NCBI GenBank assembly: GCA_949775045.1
Contig: OX459100.1
Coordinates: forward strand, 11,328,831 to 11,392,830
Direction of reading: 5' to 3'
DNA length: 64,000 nucleotides
Source of the DNA: Metridium senile
Lineage: Eukaryota; Cnidaria; Anthozoa; Actiniaria; Metridiidae
Shown here: positions 29,001 to 35,161 of the stretch, piece after piece
Numbering within the stretch: the first letter of the stretch is position 1
Layout: each line of letters opens with the position of its first letter
Position numbers and translations under genes: made by a program
Notes under the pieces: generated by a model
What the model was told of the DNA's origin: nothing
Databases searched by the model: none
The model's input: only the letters and a program-made list of their open reading frames with translations

Positions 29001-30557
29001 ACTGAGGAATATAAGTTACCATTTTTACAGTAACACTCTTTTTACGGTGTACAAATTGTGACACCCTTTTGTAAGGTGCATGTATATCTGTTATTTACCA
29101 GCTGGGAGGTCCGTAAAGTGAAAAACTGCCCAAGGTCTTGGATGTATTGGACCGAGGTCCACCAATGTCCTTTATCCAAGAGTGAGGGCAGTTTTTCACC
29201 ATATATCGACTGCCCTCTAGCCGGAAAATAACTGATTTTTTTCTCTCTCTCTCTGATCTCTTTCTATTACAAACAGGATACCGTGGACCGGGCAGGTCGT
29301 GAAAGACTGAATCACAGCACGCAAATTACTAGGATACCAGGCCGAAAAAAAAAACAAATAAAATAAGTTATTATTTTTTACAGTAACATTCCTTTTCTAC
29401 ACTGAATAAGGGGCTATTTATAGCAAGTGTGTTGTACCTGCTGTCCCCTTGCAAATACAAAATAATAGAAATATCCAGGCTATAGCAAGGACAATATATA
29501 TAGAGAGAGAGGCGTGATAGTCTAGTGGTCAGTGGATCGGATTCTGGGCCTACTGGTCTGGGTTCGATTCCCGGCCCGGGCAATTGCGTTGTGTCCTTTG
29601 GCAAGACACTTTACTCTCTATGTGCCTCGTCTTCACTCTAACTTCCTACATAAGGTGGTTGTAAAAGATCCTGTTGTGCTATTTGCAAAGAGTAGGGGAT
29701 TGTCTCCTGGTACAAAAGTCAGGCCTTGGGGGCATTCACTAACAACACTCATGATTGTAAACTGCTTGTTTTCAGAAGTCTGATAAGTCCTCCATATACA
29801 CATTAGTAGATTGTAAAGTGCTATGAGCTATTCGAGAGATTTAGCGCTATATAAATGAGGCATATTATTATTATAATTTGTTTTCATATATTAATCCCTG
29901 AGTTAACATTTCTACAGTAACACTCTTTTTACAGCCATGTAGAAATTAGTCTTATAACTTACTCGTTCCACTGCTTATCATTATTAATCACTAGTGACGC
30001 TAATTTGAATAATTATCATAAATAGACAAAAGATTTTACAAATAAAATAACAAAAGAAAACAATATCCATTGTGTCTTTTAAGTAAATGATAAACAATTT
30101 GAGCATTTACAAACTCACAATTTGAATGAGTAATCGGGTCATAAAGTTGTTGAATAAGTTAATTGATCAAAAAATACGTTTTTAAAAATATATTTACTAC
30201 AGTAAATATCAAACTTAGCTCAGTCGAAGATCGAGTACAACAATGAAATGAGTGGAAATTCGTAGACGAACTACGTAATTACAAGCTTCGAATTACAAGC
30301 TTAAATTGTGCATATAACTAGTTGATGTAGTTTTATGTCTTACCTTTGAATATATCTGCCACATCACCAAGACCTTTGTCTTCAAAAAACCTAGCAACTT
30401 CGTCGACATCCCAAGTTTTAAACTCGACAGGATTCAAGCTATCTTGCAATTCACAATTTCGTCTCAGTTTCGAACTACTAGGAGTCGCAAGATTGTTATA
30501 ATTTGGACGTTCGGCCGTCCCAGCTTTCCTTTTCCTAGAATTCAGTTGTTTTGGCAT
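5103..30557 (-). CDS. SAMHD1: SAMHD1-like dNTP triphosphohydrolase, gene A (18 exons, 633 aa)
   Basis: Predicted to hydrolyse dNTPs to nucleoside plus triphosphate. Exons, 5' to 3': 30344-30557, 28841-28907, 28164-28263, 27049-27151, 26099-26156, 25822-25937, 25417-25487, 23288-23443, 22849-22896, 21721-21818, 21157-21318, 20492-20548, 19851-19959, 19147-19329, 7902-8006, 6966-7057, 5534-5579, 5103-5219. All junctions are GT/AG and phases agree, giving 1902 nt including the stop; the human protein has 626 residues. Seen: basic N terminus (RKRK, 8-11), SAM-like region (about 45-115), [23 protein letters not shown], and HD-family metal ligands at H178 (RFEHS), H217/D218 (LCHDLG) and D331 (YFARDC). 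H221, H226 and H244 match further conserved active-site histidines. No lesion seen. The gene spans 25 kb because introns 7 and 14 carry long arrays. Family assignment is very secure; exact splice sites are inferred by eye. Confidence 0.93.
5780..6097 (+). repeat. 14-bp minisatellite in gene A intron 16
   Basis: About 20 tandem copies of ATACTGAATAGTGC with a few contracted units. The period is not a multiple of three, so long ORFs on the minus strand are low-complexity artefacts and not genes. Confidence 0.95.
7657..7743. repeat. foldback sequence with AACCTCGTTCCCAGGG ends
   Basis: Near-perfect inverted arms of about 36 bp surround a short loop. The outer ends share the AACCTCGTTCCCAGGG terminus of the 1.3-kb element at 46342-47650, so this looks like a minimal or collapsed member of the same family. 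It sits between (TCAT)n-rich stretches in gene A intron 15. Confidence 0.75.
8071..18259 (+). repeat. 67-bp satellite array (about 152 copies) in gene A intron 14
   Basis: About 10.2 kb of head-to-tail 67-bp units containing CTCCTTGCTTAACGTACCTC and CTTACGTCTATTTTAGGTTT. Units differ at a few recurrent positions (TTATAT/TTCTAT, GTCT/GTTT/GCCT, AGGT/ACGT). Marker variants recur about 1.94 kb apart (29 units), showing higher-order structure. On the gene's sense strand each unit carries donor-like GAC|GTAAGA, CAG|GTATAT and GAG|GTACGT. The unit looks like a trimer of the 22-bp repeat found beside it and in gene B intron 14. No gene is present. Confidence 0.97.
18260..18562. mobile_element. mariner-like MITE carrying an exon-like segment
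   Basis: A 303-bp element has 78-bp inverted termini starting CAGCAGTTCTCAG, with about six mismatches, flanked by TA on both sides (18258-18259 and 18563-18564). That is the target duplication of Tc1/mariner elements. Between the termini lies about 150 bp of complex sequence with an ATG-to-donor open segment, annotated separately. It is inserted at the boundary between the 67-bp and 22-bp arrays of gene A intron 14. Confidence 0.85.
18344..18430 (-). other. exon-like segment inside the MITE: ATG, 29 codons, splice donor
   Basis: On the minus strand an ATG (18428-18430) begins 29 open codons, [14 protein letters not shown] followed by an acidic stretch ending NENEI, and meets a consensus GTAAGT donor in phase 0. 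The composition looks like a real N terminus and not like noncoding DNA. It may be an exon captured by the transposon. In gene A orientation the phase would allow splicing to exon 15. I do not recognise the protein of origin. Confidence 0.4.
18575..18870 (+). repeat. 22-bp minisatellite in gene A intron 14
   Basis: About 13 units with core TTACGTCATCACATGG or TTACGTCATCTCATGG. This is the same family as the larger array in the homologous intron of gene B (36395-37290), so it was probably present before the genes duplicated. On the sense strand units read GAC|GTAAAT or GTAAGT, resembling the exon 14 donor. Confidence 0.9.
18865..19077. mobile_element. possible MITE with poly-C/poly-G subterminal tracts
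   Basis: The left end contains GTGTATTGGGGGGA and the right end the complementary pattern CCCCCCC..CCCATACAC, then AAAAGCCCCC. This gives an imperfect inverted repeat of about 35 bp spanning some 210 bp. No clear target duplication was identified. Confidence 0.45.
19147..20548 (-). CDS. SAMHD1: gene A exons 12-14
   Basis: Exon 12 (20492-20548) encodes [16 protein letters not shown]. Exon 13 (19851-19959) encodes [20 protein letters not shown]. Exon 14 (19147-19329, 61 codons) encodes [15 protein letters not shown] and ends LDPDDIIID at a GAC|GTAAGT donor. Intron 13 holds G/T-rich repeats. Intron 14 is 11.1 kb, nearly all tandem repeat. Confidence 0.92.
19440..19800 (+). repeat. G/T-rich microsatellite in gene A intron 13
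   Basis: Irregular GTGGT, GTGCT and GTGTA pentamers, then eight copies of GTGCGTT. The homologous gene B intron carries a pure TGTGC array at 37860-37982, so the two probably derive from a shared ancestral pentamer repeat. Confidence 0.9.
20077..20282. mobile_element. 206-bp palindromic MITE in gene A intron 12
   Basis: Long near-identical inverted arms start CCTTTCACAGTTCCCTGCGC and cover about 85 bp on each side, with a short centre. Short ORFs across it are incidental. No coding content. Confidence 0.85.
21157..22896 (-). CDS. SAMHD1: gene A exons 9-11: D331 ligand and tetramer/allosteric motifs
   Basis: Exon 9 (22849-22896) encodes [16 protein letters not shown]. Exon 10 (21721-21818) encodes the [17 protein letters not shown] segment with metal ligand D331. 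Exon 11 (21157-21318) encodes [18 protein letters not shown] and [13 protein letters not shown], matching nucleotide-binding and tetramer-interface motifs of the family. Exon 10 has a single base difference from gene B over 98 nt. Confidence 0.93.
22404..22500 (+). mobile_element. tRNA-derived SINE head (degenerate)
   Basis: TAGCTCAGTTGGTAGAGC (22413-22430) is a canonical tRNA A box. The B box about 25 bp on is degenerate (GTTTCAATACC), and no cloverleaf can be folded through to an acceptor stem. A GCCCTGA..TTTTCAGGC hairpin follows, a common SINE feature in cnidarian genomes (from memory, unverified). Confidence 0.65.
22505..22800 (-). mobile_element. truncated SINE, 3' body and (ATT)n tail
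   Basis: On the minus strand the sequence contains GAGTAGGGGATTGTCTCC, TCATGATTGTAA, AAGTCCTCCA, TGTAAAGCGCT and a (ATT)n tail. The same blocks in the same order form the 3' half of the full SINE at 29508-29878. The tRNA head is missing. Confidence 0.8.
23288..23443 (-). CDS. SAMHD1: gene A exon 8
   Basis: Encodes [18 protein letters not shown], then a helical stretch ending near ELIAGP. It starts with the conserved His (H244) that follows Trp of exon 7. It is 156 nt and phase 0. The gene B counterpart (153 nt) is strongly diverged although the catalytic exons around it are not. Confidence 0.92.
23455..25157 (+). repeat. CAT-rich minisatellite, 1.7 kb, gene A intron 7
   Basis: Tandem 15- to 21-bp units with core ATTAATCACCATCATCATC, lengths in steps of 3 bp. 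Since all unit lengths are multiples of three and stop-free, both strands show ORFs of more than 550 codons with repeats of MMMVIN or LITIII. These are artefacts. Blocks of unit order recur within the array. The homologous intron of gene B has a different CAT-rich array (43625-44330). Confidence 0.97.
25161..25356. mobile_element. 196-bp MITE, Harbinger-like
   Basis: Inverted termini GGGACCGTTCATTATTTATTG (left) and the complement of CAATAAATAATGAACTGTCCC (right) are flanked by TTA on both sides (25158-25160 and 25357-25359). A 3-bp target duplication suits the PIF/Harbinger superfamily. Inserted at the edge of the CAT array in gene A intron 7. Confidence 0.8.
25417..27151 (-). CDS. SAMHD1: gene A exons 4-7: first half of HD catalytic core
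   Basis: Exon 4 (27049-27151) carries [14 protein letters not shown] and [14 protein letters not shown], the allosteric-site and fold-entry motifs. Exon 5 (26099-26156) carries [12 protein letters not shown] with ligand H178. Exon 6 (25822-25937) ends in [10 protein letters not shown], the HD pair H217/D218. Exon 7 (25417-25487) carries [10 protein letters not shown]. Exons 4 and 5 differ from their gene B counterparts at about 4 of 103 and 1 of 58 positions. Confidence 0.93.
26281..26427. mobile_element. small MITE, possibly pogo-like
   Basis: Termini ACCCCTCTATA and TATAGAGGT are inverted and about 145 bp apart. The CAGAACCCCTCTATA start resembles pogo/Tigger termini (from memory). No coding content. 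Confidence 0.45.
26433..26880 (-). mobile_element. 5'-truncated LINE, 3' end of ORF2
   Basis: The minus-strand ORF 26692-26880 encodes [19 protein letters not shown] and [17 protein letters not shown], typical of the segment after the reverse transcriptase domain in CR1-like LINEs. A short 3' UTR and a (ATT/ATC)n tail at 26433-26490 complete the element. It is cut off at 26880, where a GATGAT repeat begins. Located in gene A intron 4. Confidence 0.75.
27318..27553 (+). repeat. dispersed repeat, copy 2
   Basis: Shares ordered blocks with 3320-3655, including CCAATCAGAAGCAT, GTTAACCCTC and GCAATAAAAAATAA. Copies are diverged. Class unknown. Confidence 0.6.
27718..28125. mobile_element. foldback MITE, about 410 bp, gene A intron 3
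   Basis: Outer inverted ends carry CTCTACTTTCACA and TGTGTGAAAGTAGAG. Inner arms carry GTAGCTATTG and ACAATCATGTGCAAAAT with complements. The right arm has an extra internal duplication of TGTAATTCAAA. No ORF of note. Confidence 0.65.
28164..28907 (-). CDS. SAMHD1: gene A exons 2 and 3: rest of SAM-like region and linker
   Basis: Exon 2 (28841-28907) encodes [20 protein letters not shown], which matches the turn-helix part of a SAM domain. Exon 3 (28164-28263, 100 nt, phase 2 to 0) encodes a diverged last SAM helix and a Thr-rich linker. Gene B has an exon of identical length and phase in the exon 3 slot (50433-50532) but with unrelated sequence. Confidence 0.82.
28342..28551. mobile_element. 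MITE with GGGCTCGAA termini and internal minisatellite
   Basis: Left end AGGGCTCGAAATAGCTG and right end TAGTTCGAGCCCTGC are inverted. Inside, CAGGCCAAATGA is tandemly repeated about four times (28370-28430). Located in gene A intron 2. Confidence 0.65.
29508..29878 (+). mobile_element. full-length tRNA-derived SINE
   Basis: The head contains TGATAGTCTAGTGGTCAG (A box) and GGGTTCGATTCCCGG (B box), like tRNA-Glu/Asp. The body has GTGTCCTTTGGCAAGACACT, GAGTAGGGGATTGTCTCC and GTAAAGTGCT, and the end is TTTAGCGCTATATAAAT with a (ATT)n tail. It is not a functional tRNA gene. A head-less copy lies at 22505-22800. Confidence 0.9.
30344..30557 (-). CDS. SAMHD1: gene A exon 1: start codon, basic signal, first half of SAM domain
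   Basis: The ATG at 30555-30557 opens 71 codons plus one base before the donor GTAAGA. The N terminus [13 protein letters not shown] is basic and matches the position of the nuclear signal in vertebrate SAMHD1 (inference). Residues [16 protein letters not shown] are a typical SAM-domain helix start and continue into exons 2 and 3. A TATA-like box 90 bp upstream supports this start. Confidence 0.88.
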
Positions 30558-30646
30558 CTTTTTAAGATTGGATTATAGTAAAAAAACTAAAACTTTAAAG
30601 ATTATTATGAAAAATTGTACGAAAAGATGTCTGTGTAGTGTTGATA

Positions 30647-30653
30647 TTTTATA
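30647..30653 (-). promoter_or_regulatory. TATA-like box of gene A
   Basis: The sense strand reads TATAAAA 90 bp upstream of the gene A ATG, placing a transcription start near 30620 and a 5' UTR of roughly 60 nt. No competing upstream ATG was seen between it and the start codon. Inference from position only. Confidence 0.5.
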
Positions 30654-30667
30654 AACCTAGGCTCAAA

Positions 30668-30676
30668 GCGCGGGAA
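30668..30676 (-). promoter_or_regulatory. E2F-like site upstream of gene A
   Basis: The sense strand reads TTCCCGCGC, a close match to the E2F consensus TTTSSCGC, 15 bp upstream of the TATA-like box. E2F sites are common in promoters of DNA-synthesis genes, so it would suit a dNTP-pool enzyme. A nine-base match can arise by chance. Confidence 0.4.
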
Positions 30677-31227
30677 TATTTATACCTGTTCGTTTCCAGG
30701 TTTTTACGGTTCAAATAACAAAGGCAGCCCAAAGAAGAAAATATCATAAGGCATAAATTAAAAATTATAACGAATTGAAATGCGTTTCGGTACATATGAG
30801 TGAAATAAATGATACATAAAACAAATATTAATTGCCCTTGGTCGACTCTAACCCACGGTTTCGGCTTTCTACAACTACACCACACTGGGACCAACCACGC
30901 TGAAAACGCAGCCTTTCTTTTTACCTTGCGATCAGAGATTTCTTTCTCTCTTACCTGGAACGTTCTAGGTAAGAGAAAGGAACCTCTGCTCGCAGGGTAA
31001 TGTATTTTAGTTCCCTCATACACGACTGTCCTCATACACCGAAAGCTGATTTCAATTCATCAAGGCCCGGGAAAACGGCTTCAACATTTCGGCTTTCACG
31101 TTGGTTCGATTTTGTTGAACGCTGTAGAATGGTTGTTGCAATTCAATTGAACGGTGTTGAACGTGATAAATGCGGTTTCAATGACAATGTTGAAATGGGA
31201 TGGCAAACGGCTTCAACATTGCCATTA

Positions 31228-31430
31228 CAGGGGCGGATCCAGAAATTTGACAAGGGGGGTGAACTTTGATATCCTTTTGGCGGATAACGGCAGACACAAG
31301 AGCGCAAAGATCGTAATGTGCCCGCTTTTCTTTGCTAAAACGGGACTTTACTGCAAAAGAGGGGGGGGGGGGGGGTGTGAAAAGTCACCCATGCCCAGTT
31401 CACCCCCCCCCCCCCTCCGTCCGCCACTGC
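31228..31430. mobile_element. MITE with CAGGGGCGGATC terminus
   Basis: Starts CAGGGGCGGATCCAG and ends GTCCGCCACTG (inverted), about 203 bp, with long G and C homopolymer runs inside. Flanked by CATTA on both sides. It interrupts a larger inverted repeat whose arms carry GGTTCGATTTT (about 31103) and AAAATCGAACC (about 31438). Confidence 0.7.
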
Positions 31431-31492
31431 ATTAAAGAAAATCGAACCAATGTTGAAGCCGTTTGCCCGAACCTTTAAAACACTTCATTTTC

Positions 31493-31569
31493 GTACCCAG
31501 AGAGCACCTCGGTCGTTCATTTTCTCGTACACATTGGGCACATCGGTCGATCATGCTCTCTGGGTACCA
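31493..31569. repeat. small palindrome with GTACCCAGAGAGCA arms
   Basis: Inverted arms GTACCCAGAGAGCA and TGCTCTCTGGGTAC bracket about 45 bp. Likely a tiny MITE or the end of one. No other signal. Confidence 0.6.
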
Positions 31570-31748
31570 GAATGGCTCTGCCAAGATTCTGGTCCTTCCG
31601 GTGTTGGACTTTTCCAGAGCCAATAGTTTTCGTCTAGCAAGCGCAGCAAGAAAAATGTATGGGGTCTGGAGATGAGATTGCATGTCAGAAACTAGTGATA
31701 GACTATAATACATGTCATATAAAAAGTTTCAAATATTTTCATACAAAA

Positions 31749-32050
31749 AACGTTTCTCTCCCTCCCCCAATCAATGTTGATTTGTATGAAACAAGAGGGA
31801 AACTCAGGATGGTGACCAAGGGCTAAAGCGTGATTTGGGCTAAAATAAGTACGTGATAATAACGAAAGGTACGTGGAAATAACGAAATTTAGTCCTTTAT
31901 AAATTGTACGTGGCTCGTTTAATCCATGTCGACTTACCTCGTTCCCAGGACCCCAGGACCGTGAATATCATAAATATCGATTCGTGAAACGTGATGACGA
32001 CCCCCCTTGGCCACCCTCTGTAAGGGGGGGGGGGGGGGGGGAGGGAGAAA
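31749..32050. mobile_element. possible MITE with CTCCCTCCCCC termini
   Basis: Left TTTCTCTCCCTCCCCC and right GGGGAGGGAGAAAC are inverted, and inner blocks GGTGACCAAGGG and CCCTTGGCCACC are also complementary. The low complexity of the ends lowers confidence. Confidence 0.4.
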
Positions 32051-32206
32051 CATGTGAAGAGTATGTTTTGAAGTAGAAAACAATACTAGACGTTTAAAAC
32101 ACGTGTCTGCCATAGTTGTTTCACTTGGTATTTAAAAACAGGTGGACAAACATTAAAAAACATCTAAGACGGTCAAAAACCACCCAGATTTACACCAAAT
32201 ACATTT

Positions 32207-33290
32207 AACAATAATAATAATGATAATAATAATAACTTTATTTCTATAGCGCGTTTACATTGGATGCACAAAGTGCTTTACAAAAATAAATACAATAAAA
32301 TACACCTATTTCAAAAATCGTTGTCGCAAAATAAGCCACAGCCCACACTCTAAAGTCTGCAAAGGATTTCGGTATTTCTTCTCTTGTTATCGATTTATTC
32401 ATAGAATACTTTGGTTGTACATGTTTGTGGTATATGACCATAACAAGTTGTTGTAGTGGTAGATATAAATAGAAATATTTCCTTAAAAAACGTGCAATGA
32501 ATCACAAATTAAGTCCATGTAACCGACATCCTTTGCAGGGTTCAGAGTGTTGCCGGACTGTAGCTTTGGCTGCGACAACGATTATTGAAATAGGTGTACA
32601 TAAAATTATAATGTGACAATGAGACTAAAACTATTAACTAATTAAGTAAGAACATAATCTAAAAAATCTAAAAATTTAAAACTATAATATAGAATATCAA
32701 TACCAATTGATAATGTAGATAATTGTAAGCTTCTTTAAACAAAAATGCTTTCAATTTTTTCTTAAATAAATCTAAACTTGGACAGGATCTTAACTCCTGT
32801 GGAAGGCTGTTCTAAAGAGCTGGCCCACGGACATGCAGAAAGCTCTTGCGTCATATGTCTGTAATTTAAACTTGGCCTACAAGCAATCCCTTAGAAGATG
32901 AACGTAAAGTACAAGATGGAACATAAGGACAAATTAAATCAACAATATAAGCTGGTGCAATATTATTGGCCTTAAAGACAAGTAAAAGAATCTTAAACTT
33001 GATTCGTTGCTCTACTGGGAGCCAATGCAGCTCCATGCATCAAAATCGCTGCAGCATTAAGAGCATATTGCAAGCGCTGTATAAGATATTTAGGTAAGCC
33101 ATAAAGCAAAGAATTACAATGATCAATTTTTGATGTTACAAAAGCATGAACTAGGATTTTTGAGTTGGCATAACTTAAATATCTGCGTACATGTGAGATA
33201 TTCCTAATATGGTAAAACACTGATTGGCAAATGGTAGCAGTAGTAACTTGTTTATCTAAACGAACAGTCCTATCGAAAACCACGGGACTA
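32207..33290 (-). mobile_element. CR1/L2-like LINE, 3' part of ORF2 and tail (degenerate)
   Basis: The minus strand encodes DKQVTTATICQSVFYHIRNI, KILVHAFVTSKIDHCNSLLY and, after a frameshift near 33010, EQRIKFKILLLVFKANNIAP, the typical end of CR1/L2 reverse transcriptase ORFs. Further fragments follow in shifted frames. The 3' end has AAAGCACTTTGTGC, GCGCTATAGAAATAAAG and a (ATT)n tail at 32207-32235. A MITE (32310-32600) interrupts the 3' region. Clearly nonfunctional. It lies between genes B and A. Confidence 0.85.
32310..32600. mobile_element. MITE inserted in the LINE fragment (TACACCTATTTCAA family)
   Basis: Inverted termini TACACCTATTTCAA with ATCGTTGTCGCA next to them, and the complement TGCGACAACGATTATTGAAATAGGTGTA at the right end. 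A relative with the same outer terminus lies at 42416-42612. Confidence 0.75.
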
Positions 33291-33573
33291 AGATATGTTC
33301 AAATGTATTTCAAAATTTTGATCAGTAATCATAATTTGTAAATATCATTGAGATATTATGGTATGCGCTTAAGAAATATATTATTATTATTATTATTAAT
33401 ATCTGGTACTGTTAGTGCCAAAGCCTGTAAATAGGAAAACTCTATTAGTCAATTTCCTCTCAACCATAAAACTCTAAAATTCCCAATAACCAGTCCTTTG
33501 CTCCGTTATTTTTAACAGAGTGACTGTGTCCCACTGAAGTGCTAAAGGATTATAAACGGTCAATGAAATGCAA

Positions 33574-33624
33574 TTACTGTGCATTATCTCCAGTTTCTTC
33601 TGGTTCTTCTGGGGTAGTGGCAAC
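33574..33624 (-). pseudogene. SAMHD1: gene B fossil exon 18
   Basis: After a CCTTAG acceptor the sequence encodes VATTPEEPEETGDNAQ then TAA. The ETGD-x-AQ part and following bases match gene A exon 18, where the codon after AQ is CAA; here it is TAA. The reading frame needed is not the one delivered by gene B exons 16-17, which stop earlier at 34858. The TPxK site of gene A is absent. Probably 3' UTR or dead sequence. Confidence 0.7.
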
Positions 33625-34131
33625 CTAAGGATAAGAAAATAAACGATTAGAAAAGATGAGCAATTGACTGGGCTACCTGTAGTGGCTAGAACGAGAAATA
33701 CTGAGTCGAGGGAAAAGAATACTCTGAGAAATAGATCAGTTTGGGGTTTGTTTTTTATCTCTAATTTTAATTTTAATTTTTTGACCGCGCGCAATATGGA
33801 ACTTTTTGCTCGTCCGTTCAACACAGGAAGCCCAAAACCCGATCTTTCCCCAAAACCCGAAAGAACGCCTGTTTTGCAGGCTGCGTCTGCTTGTGTCTAT
33901 ATACGGTGATATAAACACTCTGGGAGCTGAAGAACACTCGAGTGGTCAACCGGTAACACGCGGCTCTACAGCTCCCAGTGTTTATACCACAGTATAGCCC
34001 ACAGTATAAACAAGTATAAAAATAGAGATAAAAAAAAGAGTTTTCTGAGACGTTAATTGTTTGTGCAATAAAAAATAATATATCGTATGTTATCGAGACT
34101 TAAAATGTACAATAGAGAACTAGAGCATTAC

Positions 34132-34425
34132 AACAACAATAATAATAACAATAATAATTTCGCAACTGGGCTTCCTTTAACAACAACAACAATAACAACA
34201 ACAACAACAATAATAACAATAACAACAATAATAACAATAATAACAACAATGATAACAATAAATTCACAACTGGGCTTCCTGTTGTAGTTTGACTGAACGA
34301 GAAAGACTAAAGCAAGTATGAGGATTATACAAATTGTGCGCGTCTACAACAACAACAACAATAATTACAACATTAACAATAATAATAATAACAACAACAA
34401 CAACATTAACAATAAGAAAAATTCA
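34132..34425 (+). repeat. (AAC/AAT)n arrays with a duplicated unique block, gene B intron 17
   Basis: Three AAC/AAT trinucleotide arrays alternate with copies of an ACTGGGCTTCCTGTTGTAG-containing block that includes AACGAGAAAGACTAA. A diverged version of that block is also in gene A intron 17 (about 5405-5500), so the block is ancestral to the gene duplication and was then duplicated in B. Confidence 0.8.
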
Positions 34426-34589
34426 CAACTGGGCTTCCTGTTGTAGTTTGAACGAGAAAGACTAAGGCAAGTATGAGGATTTTACAAATTGTGCGCCTGC
34501 GGTGCTTCTTTATGCTCATCATTGCAATAGTGGGCAAGTGTACAGCTATTTCAAATAAGGATATGAACGACATAAAAAATAACAAATGG

Positions 34590-34790
34590 TGAACGGTGAC
34601 TGCACGACCGAAAGGGACTGTGGGTTTTGACATTTTTTATACCTCTTGTGACAGAAAACGAATTTACTTCATAATGCCATTTAGTGAAGAAGAGCCTATA
34701 ATATTAATTTACTGTGTTTATAAATCCAGCACAACACTCGCAGATGGTGTATGCGTAACCACAATTCCTTTCGGTCGTGCAATCACCGTC
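34590..34790. mobile_element. MITE, about 200 bp, gene B intron 17
   Basis: Inverted ends ACGGTGACTGCACGACCGAA and TTCGGTCGTGCAATCACCGT. Interior has no coding signal. Confidence 0.75.
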
Positions 34791-34857
34791 CATATTTCGA
34801 AAACCAAATTAGAAATAGGTTTATATACAGTAGTATTGTGTTACCTCGGTAGACTCT

Positions 34858-35161
34858 TCAGTCGATCTCAGTTTCATTTTCTTTTTTCCAAATTTCAAAC
34901 GCACTGCAATATAACAGAGATTTAAGACACATAAATGCACTAATAGACCGACAGACAGAAGGACATATTAGTTAGGTAATACCATATACAGCCACATAAA
35001 TACATGGAAACTAAACACAAAACATTATCTGGCTGGGAGAAAAAACATCTGTAATGCTGCAGTACTTACCCTTGTAATTTTTTAATCACGTCTTTGTCCC
35101 TACTTCGGCAGTAAACCCTCATGTGTTGCTCCAAAAAGCATTTTGGGAGCATTAAGCTGAC
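34858..35161 (-). CDS. SAMHD1: gene B exons 16-17 with premature TGA
   Basis: Exon 16 (35070-35161, 92 nt) encodes [18 protein letters not shown], homologous to gene A exon 16. Exon 17, joined in the same phase, encodes [15 protein letters not shown], aligning with the F-x-x-W motif of gene A, then TGA. Its donor (GTAACA at 34839-34844) is conserved but 13 nt further from the motif than in A, so downstream frame is also shifted. The stop is 13 nt before the junction, so nonsense decay would not be expected. Confidence 0.78.

Noticed and set aside
29508..29585. Functional tRNA gene
   Set aside because: Both boxes are good, but the sequence runs straight into a SINE body and no acceptor stem pairs.
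30649..31035. 128-codon ORF upstream of gene A
   Set aside because: It overlaps the promoter region and MITE-rich sequence, with no domain or splice support.
32993..33283. Functional host gene
   Set aside because: It is a LINE reverse-transcriptase C terminus with frameshifts and a 3' microsatellite tail.
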